Shown: positions 9,996 to 21,720, counted from the stretch's first letter. The stretch: DNA of 64,000 nucleotides from Agelaius tricolor (GCA_023055355.1 JALJCS010000030.1:868001-932000), one strand, 5' to 3'. The notes: a model not told the origin generated them from the sequence alone. Made by a program: numbers and translations.

Positions 9996-12180
9996 TCACT
10001 GCCAGCTCCTCCAGGCACCCATAGCTGAGATTGGGTTCCACCTCCAAAATTCCCTGTATCCAAAGACTGCTCCAAAACAAAATCTGCCATTCATGACAAG
10101 TCTGGCTGGCCTTGGCCTGGTGAGGCTCTCACCTGCCTCCCAAGCACTGGGGCTCTGTGCTTTCATTCCTATGGAAAAGAACTGTCCTTCTTGTCCAGGT
10201 GCCCATGGCCAAATTTGTGTTCCACCTCCAACATTGCCTGTTCTGACAGACTGGAGGAGATTGTTGGTTCAAAAGTTTTCATATGGGGGAGGATGAAGGG
10301 GCAGGTCAAGCCTTGCCCTGCCCCGTAAGCCCTGCCCTGCCCTGGAACCCCAATCCCCCCAGAGCTTCTATCCCAGCCCAGCAGTGCCTGCCAGTCCCTG
10401 GCACAGCACAGGCAATGCTCCACAGCCACCTCTGCAGCCCCCAGCCCAGCTCCTGAGGGACCAAATGAGCCCAAGTCCCACCTGGGGGAAGGGCCCAGGA
10501 AGACCAAGGGGTATTGAAGGCTGACCACAAGGCAAGCACACATCTTGCCCCTTCCTCCTCTTGGAATTTCCATCTGAACACCTCTGGAATCCAGGAGTTG
10601 GTAGCTGGTGTGTGTGCTTCTCTAAATCTTATTTGTCTTCCTCTCTCTCTGTGTCTACTTCTTCTATTTTTATCCTCTTGCAAATTTTGAGTAACTTGAA
10701 ACTGAACAGGCTTAGAGTTTGTGTAGTTGAATGGGCCAAGTTAATGCTTTGAGAAGTGTTTTTTGTTGATTGAATGTCCTATTAAACCTTTTGCCAAAGT
10801 TTCTCTGATTTTCTAAAGTTACCAGTAAAGGCTGGTTTGTTGTTTTGAGCTCCTGAGAATCTCTTGTTGGTATTACTCCAGTACATCCAACTCAGAGTAC
10901 ACAAACAGCTGTAATTCCTTTTAAATGTCTCACTGAGGGAGTTGTTTGGGGGGTGGGAGTCAGGGCTTCTCTGTCCTGTCCCCACGGTCTCTGGGCAGGG
11001 ATGGCCTCAGTGGGGGCTGCTGACATCCTCACAACTTGGAGGCTGCTGCTGAATTTTCCTGCTCCAGAGGCTTCAGCCTTCAGCTCTTCAGTGCAGGAAT
11101 TCAGTGTCCCAGGGCTCATGAACATTCAGAACACCTGAACAAGCCAAGCCTCTGGGAATCATTTGATTTTAATTTTCAAATCATTTGTGGCTGCATCGAT
11201 CTCAGTAGTATATTCAAAGTGAATACATGATATTTAAAAAGACAGTGAGAAAAGAATTTTTAGGTCCTGTTTAGTTTTGTTTTCCTGTTAATTAATTATA
11301 TGTGCAGTCTCCAATTGACACTGAATCCAAGTACCTCCTCATGCAGTTGGAATAGATATGAAAATCAAGACCCTTCATGGCTGACAATCAATCAGACTCT
11401 GTCCCTACCCCCAGCCCACCATTTCCCCCATCCAAGCCCTGGCACTCAGAGCAGCCTTGTGCAAATCTGAGCTCCCTCCAGCCCAGGCTGCACCTGCAGC
11501 TTTCAGCTCCTTGGCTCCAACTCCCACCTGCTTTCCTTGGAGAAGGAGCTGCCTGAGACACAGAGGGATGTTCATTTCTTGTCAGCCAACAAAGCCAAGG
11601 GAAGGCACAGCTCCATCAAATGCCAAAGTCATTCCTCTGCTGGATATGAAATCCACTTTGCACAGCAGACAGTCTCAGAGCAATGGAAAACACCTTCTGT
11701 GCCCAGCACAGATCCCAAGGTCTCCCCAAACCCTCCCTGCCCCAATTCTGCCCAGATTTGCTCTTTGCACATACAAGTCACACGCTGAAATCAGGAGCCC
11801 CTTCATGCCCAGAGGGACAAAAAGAGAGAAAGGGGATGAAGAGCTCTCCTGTGCAGAGCCAAGGTCCAAGTGCAGCCCCTGCAGTGGGAACCACAACTCA
11901 TCAGGTTTGTGTCCTTTGGGCTCAGGGACTGGTGACACTCAGAGGCACAGGAAGGTTTCTTGCCAACAAAAACAAGTTGAACATTTGTACAGTTTAATAA
12001 CCATCACAGCTCTTCCCTCAGCTCTCTGTGATGTCCCAGCAGCTTCTGACATGTCCACCATCCCCAAGGGATTTCTTACAGGAACAGTTTTAGACAGAGA
12101 CATAAGCAAAGGTAATTCTGTGATACATATAAACACAATTAGAATGTTTATATGTAATGTGGAGTTGTATATGTAATATG
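9996..12180. other. No gene recognised
   Basis: Contains a partial internal duplication (a phrase with GGTTCCACCTCCAAAATT near 10034 and GTTCCACCTCCAACATTG near 10220). The rest is unique-looking sequence with short chance open frames, the longest at 11457-12176 plus, which lacks any recognisable domain. Confidence 0.4.
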
Positions 12181-12226
12181 TGAAGTTCAAATATATACCA
12201 CTAATGTGGTATATATTTGAACTTCA
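12181..12226. repeat. Perfect 21-bp inverted repeat with 4-nt loop
   Basis: The left arm 12181-12201 (TGAAGTTCAAATATATACCAC) and right arm 12206-12226 are exact reverse complements, separated by TAAT. The arms are AT-rich. The transcript of either strand could form a tight hairpin; the DNA could extrude a cruciform. Function is unknown; a remnant of a small terminal-inverted-repeat element is one reading. Confidence 0.95.
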
Positions 12227-12229
12227 GAA

Positions 12230-13360
12230 ATATTGGCAACTAGCTGAAGCTCAAAGCATGAAACCAGTCATTTGAGAGGCACTTGAATGACCAGAGAGCA
12301 TCTGGATGAGAAAATCTGGGAGTGCTGGAAAGGACATATAGATCCAGCATTAACGAGTGTCACTGCAATTGTACCTGGAACAGCCCCAGCACTGCTTTGT
12401 CCTGAGGGTTGCCATGGCAGCCGAGGACAGCAACAGCTCTGCAGGCAAGTGGTCATGGAACCTGGCTGCAGAAATGGGTCCTTAGGGTGGTTTCCAAGGA
12501 AACTTGAACTGATGGGGGTTGCCATGGTACCCAAATCCAGCAGCAGGGTCAGTGAAGTCTCCATGGCAACAGTCCCTTGCAATGGCCCAGTGCAGGTAGG
12601 GATGATGATCCACCCTCACAGCTGGCTTAGGGCAGCTCTGCAGTGCCCTTCCCTACAGTCTGTCTGCACAGAAGCACTTGCAGAGCTCTCTGCATTTCCC
12701 TTCCCTCAGTCTTGGGTCACTCACACACCTCCCAACTTGGATCTTGGAGCTGCGAGGAGTTCAAAGATTGTCTATTGGTCTAATTCTGCCTTCAGCCAAA
12801 TCTGGATTTGTGTTTATTGCAGAATTTCCCGTGTGTCTAAATCATTCCTCACATGGTTCTGCCTTGGGGAAGGGAAACCTCCTTGAGGAAGGTGTCTGTT
12901 TTCACTGGGGAACTTAGGAGTTATAGATTGCTAAAATAAAGGAAGATAAACCCCTGTTTTCCCTGAGTGCTGCCAGTTCTCTGAGCAAAGCAGGTCCCAG
13001 GTGAGTGAGGAGAGACAGGATGGAGTTGGAGAATGTGGAGCAAGCTGTCCACACTGGTCAGATCTCAAGGCACAGCTTCTCTGAGCAGGCCAGACCCCCT
13101 CAGGAGAGTCCCAGGATCAATATCAATCAGTGAAGGCTGCAATCAGCTTTTTTGTAAATAGAAAAATACACCCTTTAGGAATGCAGATTTATTAGAAGCT
13201 CTTTGAAATATTTCTCCATAACTATAGAAAAAGAACTTCCAAGTGAACCGCACTACAGTAGTGGGAAATCAAGGTAGAGCCATGGTTTGTCAGGACTTGC
13301 TTGATCCTAATGAGCCCTGTGGTGCATTTGGAGCTGAGCCCTTGAATCTCAGGGCCTGAG
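12230..13360. other. No gene recognised
   Basis: Unique-looking sequence. The open frame at 12287-12886 (plus) has no recognisable domain or splice context and is treated as chance. Confidence 0.4.
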
Positions 13361-13364
13361 AGGA

Positions 13365-13940
13365 GATTGCACAAACCTTTTCAGGAGTCAAATTCAGAGG
13401 AAACACCCAAAGTGTCTCAAGGCATTACTGGGTCCCACTGAGGTCCATCCTGAACACAGGCTCCTCAATGGACTCCTTGGAACAGAAAATTGAAGGCCAG
13501 GATGGCACAAAAACCTCTCAGAGACTCAAGTGTGGGAAGGAAAATCCAAAGTACCTTAAATACCTTGAGTATCTCAAAGTATTAATGAGCTCCACTGAGT
13601 GTCAATGCCAAGTTCTCAAGGGACTTGTTAAAACACATAATTGGGCCCATGATTGCACAAACCTCTCACAGAGTCTGTATCAAAAGGGAAACACCAAGTA
13701 CCTTAAAATAACTGATGTACCTTGTACCCAGCCTCACCTAATGTTACTGAAATAGCCTCTCGAGGGGCTAATTACAGCAGATAATTGGAAGCCATGATTG
13801 CAATAAACCTCTCAGAGACTCCAAGGCAAAAGCCAAACCCGAAGTCCTTTGAAAAACCTGCAGCCCCTGGGAGCATTAAGGTGCCCCCCAGGGCCATTCC
13901 TGAACAAGGCTCCCCAGGGACTCCTTCCAGCAGATCCTTG
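13365..13940 (+). repeat. Tandem repeat, ~145-bp unit, four copies
   Basis: The phrase GATTGCACAAACC or a variant recurs at about 13367, 13499, 13651 and 13796. Each is followed by CTCTCAGAGACTC-like, AAAGTACCTTAAA-like and TCAAGGGACTT-like phrases in the same order. Units are diverged. The array sits about 1.5 kb upstream of the olfactory receptor pseudogene. Confidence 0.75.
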
Positions 13941-13944
13941 AAGC

Positions 13945-15443
13945 CACTGGGATGTGGGGTAGGAGAGGATGCTGAGGGTGGGACAAGGGGGTGACAGTGC
14001 CCAACCTGGCTGGGGCTGTGCCTGAGGCCTCAGTGCCTCAGGACAAGGTGTATCCTCCCAGCCCTTGATGGCACAGACACTTTTCTTCGTCCCCACCTGT
14101 CATCACTGCCTGCAGTTCTCTGCTCTGCCTGGGGCCTGGGGACACTTTCTCAGTCGTGTCCCTCAGTGGGACCCATTAAAAGTCCAAGAAACTTTGGAGT
14201 TGGATTCTGCCTTGGAGTTCTGGAGAGGTTTCTTCAACTCCCTCTCAGGGACTGATGTTCAGGGCCTCAGCACAAAGCTGCAGAGGCTCATTAAAGTCCT
14301 CGCGCTTTGTCTATGCTGCTGAGCTGGGCTGGGCTCCTGGTCCAGAGGGTGATCCTGACAACCAAGAAGAGCTTCAAAAGCATATTTCTCTTCATGAGCA
14401 GCTCTTCTGCCAGCCCAGAAGGGCTGGGGCACTGCCTGCAGCCACTCTGGGCACAACTCAGAGGCACACAGAGTTTCAATCTGTCAGGGCTGGGAAGGTG
14501 CTGAGAAGTGCCTGGGGCAGAATCACTGCCAGCCCTTGACACAGGAACCTCTGGCTGTAGGACAATGTGGCTACAGCTCCTGGAGTGACCTCCTAAAGCT
14601 GGAACGACTTTGCCCAATGCCTAACGACTCTGTGAGTACATTCTCTGATTATCTCTTGTGCAGAGCTGCCAGGGGTGCCCTGGGCTGTCCTACAAAGCAG
14701 AGTCCTGCAGCCCAGGGTGCTGAGCTGGGGCAGGGACTCTGCTGCCTGCCAGGGACAGCTCTCAGCCAGCCCTGGCAGCTTCTCCCAGCACTGGGGAACA
14801 AGATCTGGGTGGGAGGAGACAGCTAGTGAGGCTTGGAAGTGTTCTGCTTGTGTGGTGAGAATGCTGCATTGTTCAGGACTGCTCCCAGCATGGCATTTAA
14901 CTGCAGAACATTTCCAAGTAGATTATACAGGGAGCACAGCAAGGCAGGGGCTGCATAAAAGGGAAAATCCTGCTTTTTAAAGTTCTGGGTTGCCTGGATG
15001 GGAAATTGCACATAGATAGTCATCTCTCAGTTTCTCAGTTCAGGTAGAGAAAAAAAAAATCTCAGGTCTGAATAAACCAGGCAGTGACAGAAATCAGCAC
15101 AGGGCCCCTTACAGGCAGTATCAGTGTCACTTTTCCAGACTCCTCAGGGTTGCTCTGACCTTGCCATCAGAGCCTGAAGAGCCAGAGCTGCCTCTGGACA
15201 GTGCCAGAGCTGGGAGGGGTCTGCAGGGCAGAGCTGAGCCCCCAGGGCTGGGCTGGGCTCTGGCAGGGCCCAGCCCTGGGCACAGGGAAACAGCTGCTGG
15301 CAGGGACAGCTCCAGGCAGCAGAGCCCTGGGCAGGCAGTGGGGGGAAAGTGCCCCCAAGCTGTGTTGGGATAAAGTCCTCTCCAAACCCAACTATTCCAT
15401 GATAACATTTTTTTAAACAGATCCCCATGCCAAGGCACCGCAA
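13945..15443. other. No gene recognised; 5' flank of olfactory receptor pseudogene
   Basis: GC-rich sequence with CTGGGGCAGGGA-type phrases and no identified exon. An AG acceptor (AAACAG) lies at 15415-15420, just upstream of the receptor start, as expected for a receptor with a non-coding upstream exon. Confidence 0.4.
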
Positions 15444-16380
15444 ATGTCCAACAGCAGCTCCATCAGGCACTTCCTCCTGCTGGCATTGGCAGACACGCGG
15501 CAGCTGCAGCTCCTGCACTTCTGCCTCTTGCTGGGCATCTCCCTGGCTGCCCTCCTGGGCAACGGCCTCATCATCAGCGCCGTAGCCTGCGGCCACCACC
15601 TGCACACGCCCATGTTCTTCTTCCTGCTCAGCCTGGCCCTCAGCGACCTGGGCTCCATCTGCACCACTGTCCCCAAAGCCATGCACAATTCCCTCTGGGA
15701 AACAAAGACCATCTCCTCTGCAGGGGGTGTTGATCAGGTTTTTCTGCTTTTCTTCTTCATGGGAGCAGAGTATTTTCTACTCACTATTATGTGCTACGAC
15801 TGCTATGTGTCCATCTGCAAAGCCCTGCACTACTGGACCCTCCTGGGCAGCAGAGCTTGTGCCCACATGGCAGCAGCTGCCTGGGTGAGTGGCTGAGAAA
15901 GAAACTGCTCTGCTGTTCATGGCCAATACATTTTCCCTGCCTCTGTTCCAGGGCAATGCCCTGAGCCAGTTCTTCTGTGAAATCCCTCAGATTCTCAAGC
16001 TCTCCTGCTCAAATTCCTACCTCAGGGAATTTGGGCTCATTGCAGTTAACAGCTGTTTATCATTGTGTTGTTTTGTGTTCTTTGTTTTCTCCTATGTGCA
16101 GATCTTCAGGGCTGTGATGAGGATCCTCTCTGAGCAGGGATGGCACAAAGCCTTTTCCACCTGCCTCCCTCATCTGGCTGTGGTCTCTCTGTTCCTCAGC
16201 ACTGGCACATTTGCTCACCTGAAGCCCCCCTCCATCTCCTCCCCATCCCTGGATCTGGCCCTGTCAGTTCTGTACTCAGTGGTGTCTCCAGTCCTGAACC
16301 CCCTCTTCTACAGCCTGAGGAACCAGGAGCTCAAGGCTGCAGTGTGGAGACTGATGACTGGATGCTTTCACAAACATTAA
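15444..16380 (+). pseudogene. Olfactory receptor pseudogene, family 14-like
   Basis: Seven-transmembrane odorant receptor of the single-coding-exon type. The first part (15444-15896) starts MSNSSSIRHFLLLALAD and has GNGLIISAV (TM1), PMFFFLLSLALSDLGSIC (TM2) and MCYDCYVSICKALHY (end of TM3). A frameshift near 15890-15910 moves the reading frame. The second part continues ANTFSLPLFQGNALSQFFCE, KAFSTCLPHLAVVSLF (TM6) and PVLNPLFYSLRN (TM7), ending FHKH at 16380. Total length is near the usual ~310 residues. Beyond the frameshift, the DRY arginine is cysteine (residue 120) and the TM3 cysteine is missing (SAGGVDQ), so it is not a functional receptor. Confidence 0.9.
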
Positions 16381-17000
16381 ATTGCTGGCCAATTTCTGCA
16401 AATCACTTGTAATAAAATTAATCTTTGATACTTCTTGTTGGTTTCATTTTGGGGGTTCTTTTCCTTTGTTTTAGTTTTTTCATATTGTCTACAAAGAAAC
16501 GTCATTGTTTGTGTCATTTCTCATTTTGTTTCTCTCTACCTTCCCTGTGGCCAAAGACTGTGTCAATGAGGGGCTGCACTCTTGGTGGCTTTAAAGGGAC
16601 TAAAGGATCTCTCAGCAAAGTTTTCTCCAGAGATGCCCTTTTGTTCCCTCCTCTAGAGCTGCAGCAGCAATGTCTGTGTGCAGAGCAGGGGCCAGATCAC
16701 AGCAGCTGTGCCCAGCAGCAGCAGCATTCGGTGTTGCCAGTGCTGCTCCCATGCCCCGCTGCCCTGGTGGCCCTGGTGTTGCTGCAGGGCCTGAGTGCTC
16801 TCGGGGCCGGGCACAGCCCTGGGGGTGGCAGTGCCGGGGCTGCAGCAGGGACAGGCCATGGGCACTGCTGGGGCAGCGCTGACGCCTCAGGCCAGGCCCT
16901 GGGGGCTCCAGGCTCCTTGCCCAGGCTCTCTCAAGAACACAGCCAGGCCAATGCTCAGCACAGAAACCCCTGTGGGCAGCCCCAGGTTGCTCATGTGAGC
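16381..17000. other. 3' flank of receptor pseudogene; GC-rich stretch
   Basis: An AATAAAA signal lies at about 16411. From 16650 to 16990 the sequence is GC-rich with CAGCAGCAG runs; open frames exist on both strands but none is recognised. Confidence 0.4.
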
Positions 17001-17002
17001 AT

Positions 17003-18328
17003 CTACCCACTCTGTCCCCAGCCTGTAGTGCTGCAGGGGTTGTTTTGGCCAAAGTGCAGGACCCGGCACTTGGACTTGTTAAACCTTACCTTGTTGGATT
17101 TGGGCCTGAGATCAAATCTGTCCAGGTCCCTGTGCAGAGCCCTCCTACCCTCCAGCACATCAACACTAACAACCAGCTTGGTATCATATGCAAATTTGCT
17201 GATGGTGGACTCAGTCCTCTCATCCAGATCATCAATGCAGATATTGAAATCCACGCTGGCTGGCTCTGATCCCTCGGCCATCCTGTGGGTGCCCTGTGAT
17301 GGCACTCAAGGTGATCTGTTCCATAACCTTGCCAGGTACCCAGGTCAGGCTGACAGGCCTGGAGTTTCCCAGATCCTCCTTCCAGCCCTTCTTGAGGATG
17401 GGCTCACACTGGCACCTCCAGTCCTCTGGGACCTCCCCAGTGTGCCAGGACTGATGGTAAATTATGGAGAGCATCTTGGGGAGCTCATCCACCAGCTCCC
17501 CCATCCCCCTAGGAGGATCCCATCCGATCCCATACACCTGTGAGCATCTGAGTGGCTCAACAGGTCACCAAGTGCTTCCTCCTGGATTACAAGGGGCTGT
17601 TGTGCTCCCTGTGCCCATCTACCAGCTCAGGAGAACACTTGTCCTGAGGGCAACCTGTCTTATTGTTGAAAACTGAGACAAGGTATTAAGCAGCTCAGCC
17701 TTTTCTTTATCTTTAGTTACTCTATTCTCCACTGCATCCAATAAAGAGTAGAGGTTCTCCTTATCCCATGTTTTGCTATTAATTTATTTATAGAAACATT
17801 TGCTATTATTTTTCACAGAAGTGGCCAGGTTAAGCTCTAATTGAGCTTTCACCTCTTAACTTTTCTTTCTGCATGACCTAACAACATACTTAAACATTTC
17901 CTAAGCTGCCTGCCGTTCTCTCCAAAGTTGATGCACTCTCTTCTTTCCTCTGAGTTCCCACAAAAGCTCCATGGGCAGCCAGGACAGTAATTTTCCTCAC
18001 TAGTTCATCTTTTGCCACATGGGGACAGGCTGCTCCTTGCCCCTTAAGATTACTTTCTTGAAATGTGTCCATCCTTCCTGGACCCCTTTCTTTCTAAGGG
18101 CTGTTTCCCTTAAAAAAAACAGGACCTGATTCGGTACTCCTCAAATCAGCATTCTAAATAGGCCAAAGTCTGCCCTTGCTAATTCCAGTGTAGAAGTTTT
18201 GTTGCCCCTCCTTCTTCCACAGAATATTGAAAACTTGATTATTTCATGGTCACTGTGCCCCAGGCAGCCTTTGACCACCACATCTGCCACCAGCCCTTCT
18301 CTGTTTGTGAACAGCAGTAGGCAGAGCT
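17003..18328 (-). mobile_element. CR1 non-LTR retrotransposon, degraded reverse transcriptase
   Basis: Minus-strand fragments encode CR1 reverse transcriptase phrases: WHTGEVPEDW, NSRPVSLTWVPGKVMEQI, DLDERTESTISKFAYDTKL. The catalytic FADD-type motif is FAYD, so one aspartate is lost. Further upstream in the element, 17690-18328 carries CR1 wording such as TCATGGTCACTGTGCCCCAG and CTTCTCTGTTTGTGAACA on the plus strand. The copy is broken by frameshifts and truncated at 18328, where it abuts the R2-like segment. Confidence 0.8.
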
Positions 18329-19413
18329 TTCCTTGGGAGTGAAAGATAATGACCTTTCTTAACTGCTCTTCTTCTCATCCACTTTTCAAAAGGTCTTATT
18401 GGTCCTTTTTCCTGGGTCCCCATTTTTCTCTTATCTTGGGTCACTGTTCTTATCTGGCTTATTGATTCAAGGCATCAGAAGCAGTCCTGTGCTGATTGGT
18501 TGATTGTTGATTGCATCTCCTGGCCATTCAGTAAGTGCTTGAATGCCCATAGGAAGATGTTAATTGTCCCAGCTGATAGCCACTCACTGAGGGTTCTGAG
18601 ATAATGGGCCTGCAGCTGCCCCTCCCTCTGTCAATTGCTGTTTCCCAGCTGTTCCTTATCCTTATCAGGGTGGTGACTTAGGTTCTGTTTTCCTTCCAGC
18701 ATCTGATCTCCCAGGCATCTGACTCCTCCCAAGATCTTTGTCCAAGTCCGTTCTCAGGCCCACAGCTGCTCTCCTGGTTTGATGACTCATCCCAGGTTCC
18801 TTATCTACATCCTCAGCTAGTTTCTTGGGCAACAATCTCTTTTTGTCACTGATTTGTTTAGCTGTTTTGGTTGTGATGTGTGTTCTGCAGTGACTTTATT
18901 GATGTTTTTGTTTCCCTCAAACTGAGCCTGCAATCTTATCAGTAGTTCTTCCTCCTTTTTAGTCCAGCATCTTTTGTGGGCTCCTCGGTTAGAAGTCTCT
19001 TTTGGATGGGAAACAGTGATCCTTTCCTGATTTCTAACCAATGAGTGCACCAATCTTTTGTGTTGTCCCAGACCAGTTTTCATCTTGAAGTCCCTGCTGC
19101 ATTCCTCACATATCCATTCCTTGGCTGAAGCCATTTCTGCTGTTCCCGTGCATTTAGGAAAGTGACAAACAATACCATGATAATTGCTCTTCTCTTTTCC
19201 ACATTTAGCACACTGAAAACAAACCCTCCTTTTTCCTGTGGGCTACCCTCAGATGTTCAATCAAGCCCAACACACAGTTCACCAGGGTTCCGCAGCAAGT
19301 AAAAGGTGGATTTTTATCAGGAACAGTCATGGTAACCATGTGTTCTGGTGTCTGTTCCCTGTAGTTCTCTGGCTGAACTGGGGATGTTGCCAGCTTGGTG
19401 TCATTCTCTGGCT
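18328..19413 (-). mobile_element. R2-like retrotransposon, N-terminal zinc-finger/Myb fragment
   Basis: R2-type elements carry N-terminal zinc fingers and a Myb-like domain that bind the target DNA. On the minus strand, from 19413 downward, a frame reads PFTCCGTLVNC...LIEHLRVAH (finger 1), then after a 1-nt shift FQCAKCGKEK...HGIVCHFPKC (finger 2) and WICEECSRDFKM...GLGQHKRLVH (finger 3, C2H2). It continues RCWTKKEEELLIRLQAQFEG, a Myb-like tryptophan/acidic helix, and later, in another frame, KGPIRPFEKWMRRRAVKKG. Reverse transcriptase and endonuclease parts are absent; CR1 replaces them at 18328. A different element of the same order, or a domesticated derivative, is possible. Confidence 0.62.
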
Positions 19414-19989
19414 CGGGAGGTCATGTTTCCGCATGCCCTCAGTCTCACGCTCACTGTTTCTCTTCCCGTTGTCAAACACAAATGATTCACAGTTCCTCGG
19501 AAGGCAGTCCTGAACTCAGCCGTGATCCAAGCTGTTCATACATCTCAGGCAGCCTGTTCAAACCCTCCCAGCTTGCATATAAGTGAACACATTCAAAGTT
19601 ATTCATAAACAAGTCTGAACTATAAAACTCTAAGTTCACCAGATAAGCCAATCCATGTTCTGCCAAATCAGGGGGTTCACATGCTAATTTTTGAGGCACT
19701 AGGTCTACCCAGTTTTTCAACAACAGGTCTACCTGTTTTTTAGAAAATAAAGACACCAGGTTTAGCTTACAAAATTGAGACAAGTTGTCCAGTTTAAGAC
19801 CCTGGGACACCAGGTCTGCCCAGTGGCGTTTAGAGGTTTGGGTGCTGACTGATACTGGGTAGAGGCATATTAGCAGCCCCATTTTATGGATCCAGATAGT
19901 AAATTTGTCACAATTTTAGGAGAGATAGAATAAGAATGGTAGTGGACCCTCAACCACGTATCAATCTTTTGCCCACTTTAAAACCTTGG
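19414..19989. other. No gene recognised; minus-strand open frame 19487-19882
   Basis: A 131-codon minus-strand open frame starts MGLLICLYPVSVSTQTSKR and contains leucine-rich phrases such as LVSLFSKKQVDLLLKNW. It matches no family I recognise and has no supported neighbours. It lies upstream of the R2-like segment and may belong to an older element. Confidence 0.3.
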
Positions 19990-20443
19990 TGTTGTGGTGC
20001 ACTAAATAGCTTATTTAGTTGGTGTTTTTACCCTGGTGATGGGAAAATTTTACTGGTTATGTCAGGTCATATGGACCGTTTATTCCCCCTTTCTCATCAC
20101 ATGGTTTGTCCCCATACCCCCCTCCCTTAGTGGTCTGTCCCACGGGTGGTCCCTCTCCTCGCCCCTCCCCAATGCTATCCCATTGGCCATGGTCCTCTTT
20201 CCCCGCCCCCATCACCTGGGGCATAAAACCCTACGGCAGGTGTGGTTCTGCCTCTTTGCTACCTGGGTGGTTGCTGCTGCCGGAAGTGTCCTGTCTCAAG
20301 CTAATAAACTGGATACTCATCTCCATGTGGCAATGAGTGTTTCTGTTCTTTTATCTTCCATCTATGCAATTCCGTGTGGGCTTTAGTCCTGAGCAAGCCG
20401 GATCTGGAGTTATATTAGCCCAGAGAACCATGGATTTATTGCA
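19990..20443 (+). mobile_element. Solo LTR with CCTTGG target-site duplication
   Basis: It begins TGTTGTGGTGCACTAAATAG and ends ...ATGGATTTATTGCA (TG...CA, 454 bp). It is flanked by CCTTGG at 19984-19989 and 20444-20449, an exact 6-bp duplication typical of class II (alpha/beta) retroviral integration. A TATA-like CATAAAACC lies at ~20221 and AATAAA at ~20305. The same family recurs at 28620-29087. Confidence 0.92.
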
Positions 20444-20449
20444 CCTTGG

Positions 20450-20925
20450 GGCCAGGTTTTGGGCAAAAAGCCACCCAGATTGTACCTTAAATTTGATTCA
20501 CTGAAATTTCAACAGGAGGACGTTGAACTGGCCATCCCCAAAGCCTCCGTGCCAGGGCAGAGTTTGACTTGGTTACATTACTCAACATATCCAGCAGGAC
20601 TATGAGGAGGTGCGATCTCTGCAGTGATGCCCAGTTTGTAACTATACTCTCAAAAACTTCCTTAAGAGAGTCATGGTTATTCCCTCTGTGTACTCGCACT
20701 TGAATTTCTTCACTTTGACATTCAGAGCACTGGGCAGAAATCCCATCATGTCAAGGCCTGCCTCAGGCCTTCACAATGCTTTGTTTTAACAGTCAGATTC
20801 CCCTGGTTTACACCAGTTCTACACTGGCTGCTAGACACCAGCCGAGGCAGGGTGCTGGCCCGGGGACCTGTGTGAACCGCTTGGCTGATGCCTTTTAGCA
20901 GCAGTTTACAGCAGTGACTGATACA
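20450..20925. other. No gene recognised
   Basis: Unique-looking sequence between the solo LTR and the CAG-rich minisatellite; short chance open frames only. Confidence 0.4.
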
Positions 20926-20929
20926 GCCT

Positions 20930-21720
20930 GATCTTAGCCAGGTGTTTCATAGCAGCCTGGAGTCTCACAGCAGCCAGGTACAGTTTGGCAACAAGCACAG
21001 GCAACTGCATAGCAGCCAGGAATGGCTCCACAGCCAGGCATGGCTCTGCAGCCAGGCACCCCCTTACAGTGGCAGGGCACTCTCCCGCCGGGGCCAGGCA
21101 CTGTCTCACTGTGGCTAGCCACAGCTGTAAGGGTGCTTTCAGTCCTGGCAAAGCACAGAGAGGTGGTTCCAAGACAGGCAGAGAAGCAACAGGGGTAGCA
21201 GCATGGCACAGAAGAGCTGGAATCTCGCAGGTGCCCGGCACTGCTTCTGAGATCTCAGCTGGTGTTGCAGAGCTTGGTGGAGGGGCAGCAAACCCTGCTC
21301 CATGGCCAGGCACTGTCCTGCAGGAGCAAGGCATCTTGCGGCAGTGCCTGCAGGGTGCCTTGCAGTGGCTGCAGCAGCAAAGTGCCTCTCTGCTGCTATC
21401 AAGTGCTGCTTCTGACATTACAGCTGCAGCAGCAGAGCATGGTGGAGCGGTAGAGTGCCTGTTCAAGTAGCTCTGCAGCATGATATCTCTTCACCCTCTG
21501 GATCAGCAGCAGTGTGCTCCATTGACCACCCATGCTGGTCTTGGGCAGTTGCAGAACTTTCTGGCAGCATGGCAGAACAAGGGGCAGCAGAGAGAGCAGC
21601 AGCAAAGTGGCTAGTCCTCTCAGGCATCTTGGCTGCCACGGCAGGGGATGGAGTGGCTGCACGGTGCTCATTTAACATAGCGAGGCTCCTTGGGGCACCT
21701 CCACCTCTGACGTGAGGGAC
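20930..21720 (+). repeat. Degenerate GCAGCCAGGCAC-type minisatellite
   Basis: Phrases such as CAGCCAGGCATGGCTCTGCAGCCAGGCAC recur with an irregular ~20-30 bp period, densest at 20940-21110 and 21290-21470. The opposite-strand open frames (21 kb region, minus) are alanine/cysteine/proline-rich by-products of this composition. Confidence 0.65.

Noticed and set aside
16425..17543. 372-codon plus-strand open frame downstream of the olfactory receptor
   Set aside because: Its 3' half is antisense to a CR1 reverse transcriptase fragment, and its 5' half is low-complexity GC-rich sequence.
20930..21480. Minus-strand Cys-rich open frames resembling a secreted cysteine-repeat protein
   Set aside because: They arise from the CAGCCAGGCAC-type minisatellite and lack signal peptide and splice support.
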